Shown one piece after another: positions 45,358 to 53,448 of a stretch of DNA of 64,000 nucleotides; positions within the stretch are counted from its first letter, which is position 1; each line of letters starts with the position of its first letter. The DNA comes from Catellatospora methionotrophica (GTDB taxonomy: Bacteria > Actinomycetota > Actinomycetes > Mycobacteriales > Micromonosporaceae), in contig NZ_JAAOTJ010000014.1 of assembly GCF_011297335.1 (NCBI RefSeq), forward strand, positions 145,610-209,609, in the 5' to 3' direction. Position numbers and translations under genes: made by a program. A model generated the notes under the pieces. It was not told the DNA's origin. It saw only the letters and a list, made by a program, of their open reading frames with translations, and ran no database searches.

Positions 45358-46430
45358 GACGTGCCTGTCTCGGCTCGTTGCAGCTCCACGGCCTCGTAGA
45401 GGGCCTGGATGTTGCGGGACCCGAACGTCTGCGCGCCGACCCGTTCGATGATCTCCATGAACAGGGTGTTGCGCGGGTGGGCGGACCGGGTGAAGATCTG
45501 GAAAAGCTGCCCGTGGTGGTCCTCGTCCAGCAGGATGTTCCTCTCCTGCAGGTCCCCGGTCGCATGCCGCACGGGCGTGATCCGCTCCCGCAGCAGCCGG
45601 TAGTAGGCAGCCGGGGTGCGCAGGAACTCGACGCCGCGCGCCCCCATCGCGGCGACGGCGCTGACGATGTCGTCGGTGTTGAAGGCGATGTGCTGCACGC
45701 CCGCGCCGCCGTGGTGCTTGATGAAGTCGTCGATCTGTCCAGGGGTACGCGACACGTCGGGTTCGATCAGGGTGAACGTGATCGCGCCGGTCCGGCTCTG
45801 GACCACTTTCGAGTTCATGGCCTGCGCGCCGACGACGATGTGCTCGGTGAAGATCATGTCGAAGTCGAGCGTCTCGCGGTAGAAGTCGACCGTCGGCTCA
45901 AGCTGCCCGGATTCCAGGCAGATGGCGAAGTGGTCCATGGCCAGCAGCCCGGGACCGCGCTCGGCGGCGCTCGGCACGACCGGGGCCAGCCAGGGCAGGA
46001 CGCGCTCGTCGGCGCCCGGGTCGCGCTGGACCAGGGTGTGCACGACGTCACCGAAGCCGCCGACCGTGGCCAGTACGGTGCCGCCGTGCCGGGTGGGCGG
46101 CGACACCGGGCGGCCGCCGCGGCGGACCGTCTCGGCGAAGCAGGCGGCCACGTCGTCGACGCGCATGGCGATGTCGGCCACGCCGTCGCCGTGGTTCTCC
46201 AGGTATGCGGCGCCGGGGTGGTCGTCGCGGAGCGGTGTCGTCAGGATGATGCGGATCTGGTGCGAGCCGAGTGCGACCGAGGCGGTGTCGGCTTGCGGGT
46301 TCGAGGTGTCCGACATGCCGTGGACGGCGAAGCCGTATCCGTCGACGAAGTATCTGGTCGCGGCCTGCAGGTCCGCGACGTAGAACTCGACGTGGTCCAC
46401 CGTGAGGCCGGCGAAGGGGTGTGCGGGCAT
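45354..46430 (-). CDS. hmaS: 4-Hydroxymandelate synthase (HPPD family)
   Basis: A 358-residue non-heme iron dioxygenase with two VOC modules. Iron ligands by position: His167 (AMDHFAICLESG), His247 (GVQHIAFNTDD) and Glu326 (TLFMEIIERVG). The C-terminal module has EHIVVGAQAMNSKVVQS and ITFTLIEPD, the form found in HmaS of glycopeptide producers; HPPDs instead have a T-E-x-x-x-L-M-S-x-V-V type stretch and P-I-N-E-P. HmaS converts 4-hydroxyphenylpyruvate to 4-hydroxymandelate, the first step to 4-hydroxyphenylglycine. It sits between mbtH and the P450, overlapping the latter (GTGA). GTG 46436 is an alternative start. Hmo and HpgT homologues are not in the window. Confidence 0.85.
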   Translation of the reverse strand: MPAHPFAGLTVDHVEFYVADLQAATRYFVDGYGFAVHGMSDTSNPQADTASVALGSHQIRIILTTPLRDDHPGAAYLENHGDGVADIAMRVDDVAACFAETVRRGGRPVSPPTRHGGTVLATVGGFGDVVHTLVQRDPGADERVLPWLAPVVPSAAERGPGLLAMDHFAICLESGQLEPTVDFYRETLDFDMIFTEHIVVGAQAMNSKVVQSRTGAITFTLIEPDVSRTPGQIDDFIKHHGGAGVQHIAFNTDDIVSAVAAMGARGVEFLRTPAAYYRLLRERITPVRHATGDLQERNILLDEDHHGQLFQIFTRSAHPRNTLFMEIIERVGAQTFGSRNIQALYEAVELQRAETGTS

Positions 46431-46446
46431 GGTCACCAATCCCAGG

Positions 46447-46683
46447 TCAGTGGGCCGCGGCGGGGCCTGCGGCCCAGTCCGCCAGGCTGCGTGGCCTGGT
46501 GTCGGTCCAGGTGTCGTTGATGTGTGCGAGGCATTCGTCCCGGCGTGCGGGTCCGTGCGTCACCGTCCAGCCGGGTGGCACGGGCACCGGCTCGGGCCAC
46601 AGGCATCGCTGCTGCTCGTCGTTCATGAGCACCGTGAAGGTGCCGTCCGGATCGTCGAAGACCGAGATGTCAGATTCGCTCAC
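46447..46683 (-). CDS. mbtH: MbtH-like NRPS chaperone
   Basis: A 78-residue MbtH-like protein. Diagnostic residues are present: FDDPDGTFTVLMNDEQQRCLWP (Ser of S-L-W-P is Cys here), VPPGWTVTHGPARRDECLAHI, and the WTDTRPRSL end. MbtH proteins bind adenylation domains and are needed for their folding or activity; the A-PCP protein and the A domain of the hybrid synthase are the likely partners. The start is set at GTG 46683, where family similarity begins, although its ribosome site is weak. It leads the minus-strand unit mbtH-hmaS-P450-A-PCP. Confidence 0.88.
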   Translation of the reverse strand: MSESDISVFDDPDGTFTVLMNDEQQRCLWPEPVPVPPGWTVTHGPARRDECLAHINDTWTDTRPRSLADWAAGPAAAH

Positions 46684-46812
46684 CTGCCCAGGGTCCGGGG
46701 TGAGCCCGTGGGCGTGCATCTTCCGAAATGCCCTGCCGGGGCGGGTCCGCGGCGACGAGCACAGGCGGATCCGCTTCGGCAATCGTGAAGATGTTCCGGC
46801 CCCGGGGCAGGC

Positions 46813-46854
46813 GGTGGCCGCCGGACCGGCCTGCGGGGCGGTCCGGCGGCCACC
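46813..46854. terminator. 15-bp perfect hairpin downstream of the solute-binding gene
   Basis: GGTGGCCGCCGGACC and its exact complement flank a 12-base loop, ending 9 bp past the stop of the minus-strand solute-binding-protein gene. It would separate that gene from the mbtH-hmaS-P450-A-PCP unit or attenuate read-through into it. Confidence 0.7.
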
Positions 46855-46863
46855 GGGCGGGGG

Positions 46864-48228
46864 TCAGCCGACGGACAGGTGTTTCGGGCTGCGGGCTGTC
46901 CCGTCGCCCGCGCAGTGCTCGTCGTACTCGTCGAGCAGCCGCTGGGCCGCGGCCGTCGCCTGGGCGAACCGGTCCGCCGCCGGGGCGGCGCCGGTCAGGA
47001 CGTCGTGCATCGCCTGGGCCATGCGGACCTGGATCTCGTCGAAGGGGCCGAGCAGCGCGCCGCGGGACGCGGCCGAGCCGTCGCCTGCGGCCATCTGCTC
47101 GACCGCGACCCGCCGGTGGCGGCGGCCGGTGAACCATCCCTCGTGGTCGAGCAGTTGCAGCGCCTCGCCGGTGATCGGGATGTAGTGACCGGTCTGGTGC
47201 CGTTCGGCGGCCTGCCTGGGCTCGTTGAGCGACTGCATGAAGGCCAGCGCCGCGTCCTGGCGCTGGGAGTCCAGGCCGGCGGCCAGCCACAGCGAGTCGC
47301 CGCCGATGACGTTGCCGGCGTAGACGGCTGCGGCGTTGTGCGGCATGCGGGCCGCCTCGACGGTGAATCCGCCGTCTCGTCCAGCCTGCACCATGCGTTC
47401 GGCCTCGACCGAGGAGCTGCACACCATCGCCGCCTGCTGCTGGGCGAACGCCTCGTAGTTGGCCTGCCAGACCTCGGCCGCCGTGGACTGGTCGCCGATG
47501 ATCCCGGTGTAGAGGTAGTGGCCGTCGTGGTGCAGCCGCTGCCACCAGTCGACGAAGGCGAGCATCGGGGCCGAGGACAGATCGACCCTGCGCGCCCGGC
47601 CGGACCTGCCGTTGTCGGCGTCGGCCAGCAGCCCGCCCTGAGCGGCGACGGCCTGCTGGAAGATCCAGCCATGGTTGGGCCAGGTGATGCCGTGGGGCAC
47701 GCCGGATTCCGCCAGGGCGCGGCAGGCCGCCCCGACCTCGTCCCAGCTGCGCGGGATCTCGTCGACGCCCGCCTTCTCCAGCAGTGTCGTGTTCGCGTAG
47801 AGAAGCATGGTGGAGGCGTGGGTCGGCAGGGAGTACAGCTCGCCGCCGTGGGTGTAGTAGTCGCGCACGGCCGGGACCAGGTCATGCAGGGTGACGCGCT
47901 CGCCGAGGATGTGTGCGCGCCCGCCGACGGCCCGCTCCACGGAGGTGAACAGCGGCTGGCCTGCGCTGTCCCGCATGTCCAGGGCGGTCTGGCTCGATGT
48001 GTAGAAGTACTGCGCCACCGCCGGCGGGCATCCCTGTTCGGCGGCACGGGCCACCGCCGCCGGCAGTTCCCGGTAGTCCAGTCCCACGATGCGGACGGGG
48101 TGATCGGGATGTGCCAGGTTGAAGCGGTCGGCCAGCGCTCTGACGTCGTCCAGCGATGCCGGGTAGCCGTAGTGGTGCAACCAGATCTCCGCGGCGTGGT
48201 CGGCTGTCGCCGCAGTCGGATCCTGCAT
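46864..48228 (-). CDS. Solute-binding-protein homologue lacking a signal peptide
   Basis: A 454-residue protein with the family 1 extracellular solute-binding fold: DDVRALADRFNLAHPDHPVRIVG, SLPTHASTMLLYANTTLLEKAGV, PRSWDEVGAACRALAESGVP, AAMVCSSSVEAERMVQAGRD and a helical C-terminus. The N-terminus (MQDPTAATADHAAEIWLHHY) has no hydrophobic segment and no lipobox Cys, and no permease or ATPase gene is nearby. ATG 48228 has a GGAGG box at good spacing, so the start is well supported and the protein should be cytoplasmic. It may have been recruited for another job in the cluster, such as ligand binding or catalysis. Confidence 0.82.
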   Translation of the reverse strand: MQDPTAATADHAAEIWLHHYGYPASLDDVRALADRFNLAHPDHPVRIVGLDYRELPAAVARAAEQGCPPAVAQYFYTSSQTALDMRDSAGQPLFTSVERAVGGRAHILGERVTLHDLVPAVRDYYTHGGELYSLPTHASTMLLYANTTLLEKAGVDEIPRSWDEVGAACRALAESGVPHGITWPNHGWIFQQAVAAQGGLLADADNGRSGRARRVDLSSAPMLAFVDWWQRLHHDGHYLYTGIIGDQSTAAEVWQANYEAFAQQQAAMVCSSSVEAERMVQAGRDGGFTVEAARMPHNAAAVYAGNVIGGDSLWLAAGLDSQRQDAALAFMQSLNEPRQAAERHQTGHYIPITGEALQLLDHEGWFTGRRHRRVAVEQMAAGDGSAASRGALLGPFDEIQVRMAQAMHDVLTGAAPAADRFAQATAAAQRLLDEYDEHCAGDGTARSPKHLSVG

Positions 48229-48375
48229 GCCCGATCCTCCATGATTAGTCCGGGTGAATCCGGTTCATAGTCGGGGCCGGTGCGCCCGCGAGGCATCTCC
48301 TGCCGTGCTGTCAAGAGGGTCGACGGTCCTCCGCCAAAGCCTTGCCTGCGGTTATCGAATTGAGCAATCTGGAAG

Positions 48376-48549
48376 ATGACCGGCCCGACGATCGATGTGA
48401 GTCTCGATGCGTGGTTGACGTACGCGGCGAGAGCGGCTCGCGACCACGGGGAATCCTTCCCGATCAGGTGCCTCTTCCAGCGGATTTATGGTGATGTCGG
48501 TGTGCTTGCTAGCATTTCCGGATATCAACCATGTAATCGGGCTTCTTAG
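48376..48549 (+). CDS. Short open frame, doubtful small protein or gene remnant
   Basis: A 57-codon frame in the 347-bp divergent gap between the solute-binding gene and the DHFR-like gene. It begins MTGPTIDVSLDAWLTYAARA and contains GESFPIRCLFQRIYGDVG. The first ~38 codons have plausible amino-acid composition and third-position bias; the last ~20 do not. A GGAAG sits directly on the ATG with no spacing. I recognise no family. It may be a truncated gene start or chance. The remaining parts of the gap (48229-48375, 48550-48575) hold no gene and should contain promoters. Confidence 0.25.
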   Translation: MTGPTIDVSLDAWLTYAARAARDHGESFPIRCLFQRIYGDVGVLASISGYQPCNRAS

Positions 48550-48575
48550 CCGATTCGTCTACCTGAAGGACGCCG

Positions 48576-49133
48576 ATGTCTCTGGTCAAACTGGACATGA
48601 CCATGTCGCTGGACGGGTACTCGACCGGAGAGGGCGGTGATCTCTCCCGGGTGCAGGCCTGGCTGATCGGCGAGAACGGCCCCACCGGCAGCAGCGCCGA
48701 GGTGGTCGGCGACTTCTTCGCCTCCACCGGCGCCTGGGTCATGGGACGGCGCACCTTCGACACCGGCGAGGAGCCCTGGGGAGCCGAGCCGCCCTTCGCC
48801 AAGCCGTGCTTCGTGGTCACCCACGAGACACGGGATCGGCTGGTGAAGGGCGCGACCTCCTTCGACTTCGTGCCCGGCGTCGAGCTCGCCGTCGCGCAGG
48901 CGAAAGAGGCGGCTGACGGCCGGGACGTCACCGTCATCGGCGGCGCGGACATCGCCCAGCAGTGCCTGTCCGCGGGAATCCTGGACCAGATCGACATCCA
49001 CCTCGCGCCCCTGCTGCTCGGGGCGGGGACACGCCTGTTCGACCGGCTGAACATCAAACCGACCGACCTCGGCATCGTGCGGGTGACAGATTCCCCCGAC
49101 GTCACGCACCTCAGGTTCACCGTCAACCGATAA
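48576..49133 (+). CDS. Dihydrofolate-reductase-fold protein (RibD C-terminal type)
   Basis: A 185-residue stand-alone DHFR/RibD-type reductase: LVKLDMTMSLDGYSTGEGGD, the cofactor stretch GAWVMGRRTFDTGEEPWG, CFVVTHETRDRLVKGATSF, then VTVIGGADIAQQCLSAGILD and IHLAPLLLGAGTRLFDRL. It resembles the protein at 8027-8602 in plan but is clearly diverged. It would use NADPH; the substrate is unknown. It precedes the DHA2 transporter by 67 bp on the plus strand. Whether it belongs to the biosynthetic cluster is open. Confidence 0.85.
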   Translation: MSLVKLDMTMSLDGYSTGEGGDLSRVQAWLIGENGPTGSSAEVVGDFFASTGAWVMGRRTFDTGEEPWGAEPPFAKPCFVVTHETRDRLVKGATSFDFVPGVELAVAQAKEAADGRDVTVIGGADIAQQCLSAGILDQIDIHLAPLLLGAGTRLFDRLNIKPTDLGIVRVTDSPDVTHLRFTVNR

Positions 49134-49200
49134 CCTCGCCCTCCCGCGGAACTGCGACAGGACCGGCCGTGCCGGAGGGTCCCATCCGAGAGGATCTTCC

Positions 49201-50769
49201 ATGTCCGACACAGTGCCCACGGGAACAGCACGACGAGCCGGGCGACGCGAGTGGCTTGGGCTGGCCGTACTGGGCCTGCCCACGCTGCTCGTCTCGCTCG
49301 ACATCGGCGCCTTGTTCCTGGCCCTGCCGCATCTCAGCGCCGACCTGGGGGCGAGCAGCACCCAGCAGCTGTGGATCACCGACATCTACGGGTTCCTGAC
49401 CGCCGGGTTCCTGATCACCATGGGCACCCTCGGCGACCGCGTCGGACGGCGAAAGCTGCTGCTCATCGGTGCCGCACTGTTCGGCGTGCTGTCCGTCGTG
49501 GCCGCCTACGCCACCAGCCCGGAGATGCTGATCGCAGCGCGGGCCCTGCTGGGCATCGCCGGCGCGACCCTGATGCCGTCGACCCTGGCGCTCATCTCGA
49601 ACATGTTCCACGACGACCGCCAGCGCGGCACGGCCATCGCCGCCTGGGTCAGCTGCATGATGACCGGGGCGGCGCTCGGCCCGGTCATCGGCGGGGTGAT
49701 GCTGAACTACTTCTGGTGGGGCGCGGTGTTCCTGCTGGGCGTGCCGGTTATGCTGCTGCTGCTGCTGGTCGGCCCCAAGCTGCTGCCCGAGTTCCGCAAC
49801 TCCGGCGCCGGCCGGCTCGACCTGGTCAGCGTCGTCCTGTCGCTCGCGGCCGTCCTGTCGATCATCTACGGATTCAAGGAGCTGGCCGTCTACGGCCTGG
49901 ACAGCCCGACGACGGCGATCGTGTCGATCGTCGCCGGTCTGGTGCTGGGCTTCCTGTTCGCCCGCCGCCAGCTGCGGCTGGACCACCCGCTGCTCGATCT
50001 GCGCCTGTTCCGCACCGGGGCCTTCAGCGCCCTGCTCACCGCGATGATGCTGGCCGCGGGCGCCATGGCGGGCACCTTCCTGCTGTCGAGCCAGTACGTC
50101 CAGAGCGTGCTCGGGCTGTCGCCCGCCGAGGCCGGGCTGTGGCTGGCCCCGACCGGCATCTCCATCGCCGTCGGCTCGCAGCTGGGCCCGATCCTCAGCC
50201 GCAAGCTCGGCAACAGCGGCGCCATCGCCGGCGGGCTCGCCGTCGGCGCGGTCGGCTTCCTGCTGATCGCGCTCGTACGCAGCGAGACCGACCTCGCACT
50301 CGTCGTGGCCGGGCTGGCCCTGGTGCACCTGGGGGCGGGACCGCTGTTCGCGCTGGGCGCCTTCCTCGTCGTCGGCACGGTGCCGCCCGAGCGCGCCGGA
50401 TCAGCGGCCTCCATGTCGGAGACCAGCAACAACTTCGGTTCCACCCTCGGGCTCGCGGTGCTCGGCACCATCGGCACGGCGGTCTACCGCGACCAGATGG
50501 AGAGCGGCTACACCGGCGCCGCGGCCGAGCAGGCCCGGGAGACCCTGGCCGGTGCGACCGCGGCGGCGGGCACGCTCGAACCCGGAGCCGCCTCGCAACT
50601 GCTCACCGTCGCCCACGGGGCCTTCACCTCGGGCCTGCACACCGCGGGAGTGATCGGCGGCGTGGTCTTCCTGGCGATGGCCGCCATCGTCGCGGCCAGC
50701 CAGCGCAAGGCGGCCCGCGTCCAGCAGGCGCCGGCTGCGGAGCCCGCACTGTCCTCCGCGCACTCCTGA
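49201..50769 (+). CDS. DHA2-family MFS drug exporter (14 TM)
   Basis: A 522-residue transporter of the 14-helix DHA2 type: LGLPTLLVSLDIGALFLALP, the motif C-adjacent FLTAGFLITMGTLGDRVGRRKLLLIG, the antiporter motif region MTGAALGPVIGGVMLNYFWW, and SAASMSETSNNFGSTLGLAVLG late in the protein. It resembles quinolone/methylviologen exporters, often annotated as self-resistance pumps in antibiotic clusters. A GAGAGG box precedes ATG 49201. With the MFS at 33879 the cluster region has two exporters of different subfamilies. Confidence 0.88.
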   Translation: MSDTVPTGTARRAGRREWLGLAVLGLPTLLVSLDIGALFLALPHLSADLGASSTQQLWITDIYGFLTAGFLITMGTLGDRVGRRKLLLIGAALFGVLSVVAAYATSPEMLIAARALLGIAGATLMPSTLALISNMFHDDRQRGTAIAAWVSCMMTGAALGPVIGGVMLNYFWWGAVFLLGVPVMLLLLLVGPKLLPEFRNSGAGRLDLVSVVLSLAAVLSIIYGFKELAVYGLDSPTTAIVSIVAGLVLGFLFARRQLRLDHPLLDLRLFRTGAFSALLTAMMLAAGAMAGTFLLSSQYVQSVLGLSPAEAGLWLAPTGISIAVGSQLGPILSRKLGNSGAIAGGLAVGAVGFLLIALVRSETDLALVVAGLALVHLGAGPLFALGAFLVVGTVPPERAGSAASMSETSNNFGSTLGLAVLGTIGTAVYRDQMESGYTGAAAEQARETLAGATAAAGTLEPGAASQLLTVAHGAFTSGLHTAGVIGGVVFLAMAAIVAASQRKAARVQQAPAAEPALSSAHS

Positions 50770-50775
50770 CAACAC

Positions 50776-50820
50776 CCGGGGCCCTGCCCTTCCGCTCCAG
50801 GCGGAAGGGCAGGGCCCCGG
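50776..50820. terminator. 20-bp perfect hairpin, bidirectional terminator
   Basis: Arms at 50776-50795 (CCGGGGCCCTGCCCTTCCGC) and 50801-50820 are exact complements with loop TCCAG. It lies between the convergent DHA2 exporter and alcohol dehydrogenase genes and is the strongest terminator in the window. Confidence 0.9.
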
Positions 50821-50842
50821 CGTATGCCGTACCCGGCGTCGC

Positions 50843-51859
50843 TCAGAACGCGACCACCGCCCGGAACCGCACCTCGCCACGGTCGAGGCGTTGCACGGCG
50901 TCAGCGATCCGCTCGCTCGCGAAGACCTCGACCATCGGGGTGACCGCCCCTGACGCCACCAGGTCCAGCGCCTCCGACAGCAGGTGCAGCCCGTCGTGGC
51001 TGGCGCCGATGATGCGCTGCCGCCTGGCCCAGATCCCACGGGCCGGATCGATGACGAACGGGCTCACGGGGTCGATGGAGGCCAGCACCATCCGGCCGTT
51101 GACCCGCAGTCCCTGCATCGCCTCCGAGGCGGCCGCGTTGGAGGTGCCCGTCACGAGCACCACGTCGGCGCCGCCGACGTCGCGCAGCTGGGCGCCGTCG
51201 CCCACCACCACGTCCGCGCCGAGTTTCACGGCCAGGTCGTGCTTGTCGGCAGTCCTGGTCACCGCGATCGTCTCGAATCCGCAGGCCCGGGAGAACTGCA
51301 GCGCCAGGTGGCCGAGGCCGCCGATGCCGAGCACGGCGACCCGGTCGCCCGGCTGCGGCTGCGCCGCCCGCAACGCACTCCATGCGGTGTATCCGGCGCA
51401 CAGCACCGGCGCGGCCGCCTCGTAGCCGATCCCGTCCGGCAGCAGCACGGTGGCCTCGGCGCGGGCGACGAGATACTCGGCGTGCCCGCCCTGGGCGGTA
51501 AGCCCGGTCAGCACCGCGCCGCGGCAGTTCATCGCGGACTGCCCGGTGAGCGGCAGACCCGTCCTGCAGTAGTCGCACCGCCCGCACGTCGCCTGCACCC
51601 AGGTGGCACCCACCCGGTCACCGATCCGGCGCGAGCTGACCCCGGCCCCGACCTCCACGATCTCCCCGGCTGGCTCATGGCCGATGATCAGCGGGTCGAG
51701 CGGCGGCAGTGGCAGCACACCGCTGCTGAGGTAGAGGTCATTGTGGCAAAGCCCGCTGGCGTGAACCCGGATCAGCACCTCACCGGGCCCTGGCGTCGGT
51801 GTCGGGACCTCTCGCAGCTCCCACGGACTCTGTGCCTTGACGATCACAGCAGCCTTCAC
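50843..51859 (-). CDS. Zinc-dependent alcohol dehydrogenase (MDR family)
   Basis: A 338-residue medium-chain dehydrogenase. Catalytic zinc ligands are in HASGLCHNDLYLSSG (Cys) and IIGHEPAGEIVEVGAGV (His-Glu); the structural zinc lobe keeps CGRCDYC and a later Cys (AMNCRGAVL). The NAD(P) Rossmann motif is VAVLGIGGLGHLALQFSRA. It oxidises alcohols or reduces aldehydes; the substrate is unknown. GTG 51859 is set where MDR similarity begins (VKAAVIVKAQSPWELREV). It is probably monocistronic; the relation to the gene cluster is uncertain. Confidence 0.9.
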   Translation of the reverse strand: MKAAVIVKAQSPWELREVPTPTPGPGEVLIRVHASGLCHNDLYLSSGVLPLPPLDPLIIGHEPAGEIVEVGAGVSSRRIGDRVGATWVQATCGRCDYCRTGLPLTGQSAMNCRGAVLTGLTAQGGHAEYLVARAEATVLLPDGIGYEAAAPVLCAGYTAWSALRAAQPQPGDRVAVLGIGGLGHLALQFSRACGFETIAVTRTADKHDLAVKLGADVVVGDGAQLRDVGGADVVLVTGTSNAAASEAMQGLRVNGRMVLASIDPVSPFVIDPARGIWARRQRIIGASHDGLHLLSEALDLVASGAVTPMVEVFASERIADAVQRLDRGEVRFRAVVAF

Positions 51860-52038
51860 AGCATGCGCCTTTCCACGCGATGACCAGCGGATAAGGTCCG
51901 GTGCCGAGCCCATGCCGCAGCCGCCGGCCGACTCCACTCTATCGATCATCTTGAGTGGATCCTTATCCCATGTTGCGCACCGCCCGCACAGCGAGGGCGG
52001 CCGTGCGGCGACAACCGCACGACCGCCCTCGGCTGGTC

Positions 52039-53211
52039 CTACTTGGCCAGTGCCGGTTCTGGCTCCGGCTCCGGCACCGGTGCGGGGGCGGGGGTCGGCC
52101 GCGACCTGCCGGCGAACCGCTTCATGATCGGATTTTCGAACAGGGCGAAGGTGGCCCAGGACAGCAGCAGCGTGACGCCGAAAAGCAGCGCCAGCACACC
52201 GATCGCGGCCGGAGTGCTCCAGCCCGCCCCCAGCCACCTCCCGCCGTACGTCAGCACCAGGAAGTGCCACAGGTAGAACGCGAAGGACACGTTGCCCAGC
52301 CACACCATCGCCGGACTCGCCAGCCAGGAGCGCTCGCCCGCCGCGTCGGCGGCCGCACCGGCCGCGATGACCAGCCCGACCGGCACCAGCATGACCGCCA
52401 CCAGGGCGTACTCGCCCGGAACCAGCGTCGCCAGCGCGTAGGCGGCCGTGGTCAGCGCGATCGCGCCGCCCAAGCGGAACGGAAGCCTGCGACCGGTGAT
52501 GACCAGCCGCGCCAGCAGCATGCCGAAGACGAAGTCGAGCAGGCGCACCGGCGGGAAGAAGTAGATGAACCAGAACCGGTTCTCCGAGACCGGCGCCCAG
52601 GGCAGCTGCGGCTGGTGGGGCAGCAGCAGCGACAGCAGCGGCACCGCGGCCACGATCACGGCCACGACCGCGGCCCAGGCCCACAGCCGCGATGGCCGGA
52701 TGCGCCGGATGAGGCGGTACAGCAGCGGGAAGGCCAGGTAGAACAGCACCTCGCATGACAGCGACCACGAGATGCTGTTGACGCTGTTGTTGACCTCCAG
52801 CTGCGGGAACCACGCCTGCAGCAGGAAGAAGTTGAGGATCGCCGTGTCGCGCTCCACGACCGCCTGCGAAACCCAGGTCAGCAGGATGAACGCCACCGCG
52901 AAGGTGAGCACATGGTTCGGGTAGATCTTGACCAGGCGCCTGCGCCAGAACCGCCCGACCGTGTCCTCGTCACGGGCGGCCCAGGTGAGCACGAATCCGC
53001 TCAGCACGAAGAAGAACCCGACGCCCAGGTGACCGCCCCGGCCGAAGATCGACACATAGCCTTCCTGCACGCCAGGGGAGGCGAAGAAGCCCTGATACAT
53101 GGCGTGGAAGAAGAACACCGCCGCCGCAGCGAGAAACCGCATGCCGGTCAGGGCGGGCAGCCGCCTGCCGGAGGTCGTCACGTTGAGCGGTTGTTGCGAC
53201 AAGTCTGCCAA
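52039..53211 (-). CDS. Acyltransferase family 3 membrane protein
   Basis: A ~390-residue integral membrane O-acyltransferase (OafA/Acyl_transf_3). The N-terminal signature RRLPALTGMRFLAAAAVFFFHA carries the catalytic His, followed by GHLGVGFFFVLSGFVLTWAA, the R-R-x-x-x-I-Y-P loop (RRRLVKIYPNHVLT), SISWSLSCEVLFYLAFPLLY and about ten membrane helices. The tail is Pro/Glu-rich. It transfers acyl groups to sugars or natural products from the cytoplasmic acyl donor. No ATG fits; TTG 53211 after AGAGG is the best start. It could acylate the cluster product or an envelope glycan. Confidence 0.85.
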   Translation of the reverse strand: MADLSQQPLNVTTSGRRLPALTGMRFLAAAAVFFFHAMYQGFFASPGVQEGYVSIFGRGGHLGVGFFFVLSGFVLTWAARDEDTVGRFWRRRLVKIYPNHVLTFAVAFILLTWVSQAVVERDTAILNFFLLQAWFPQLEVNNSVNSISWSLSCEVLFYLAFPLLYRLIRRIRPSRLWAWAAVVAVIVAAVPLLSLLLPHQPQLPWAPVSENRFWFIYFFPPVRLLDFVFGMLLARLVITGRRLPFRLGGAIALTTAAYALATLVPGEYALVAVMLVPVGLVIAAGAAADAAGERSWLASPAMVWLGNVSFAFYLWHFLVLTYGGRWLGAGWSTPAAIGVLALLFGVTLLLSWATFALFENPIMKRFAGRSRPTPAPAPVPEPEPEPALAK

Positions 53212-53448
53212 GGAGGCACCTCTGATCAGCCGATGGGGACGGGATCGGCACCCTAGACCGCAGCTGATGGCCAGTGCCAGAACGCAGGGTGGCATGCGGC
53301 ACCTCGTTCGGGCATCTTCCAAAATGCTCAGTCTTCGCCGCCTCCCACTGCGGCAGGCCGGCTCACCGGCGACCGACGACGCCCGCCGGACACACGGCAC
53401 GCACCGGCCGACGGCGTGCGGCGACTCGCAGGCCGCCGCACGCCGCGT

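Noticed and set aside
45354..46430. Ordinary HPPD (tyrosine catabolism) instead of mandelate synthase
   Set aside because: The C-terminal module has the A-M-N-S-x-V-V-Q-S and T-L-I-E-P-D forms of HmaS rather than HPPD forms, and the gene is coupled to mbtH, P450 and A-PCP genes.
46447..46782. 111-residue version of the MbtH protein
   Set aside because: The extra N-terminal residues are Arg-rich and unrelated to MbtH; family similarity begins just after the GTG at 46683.
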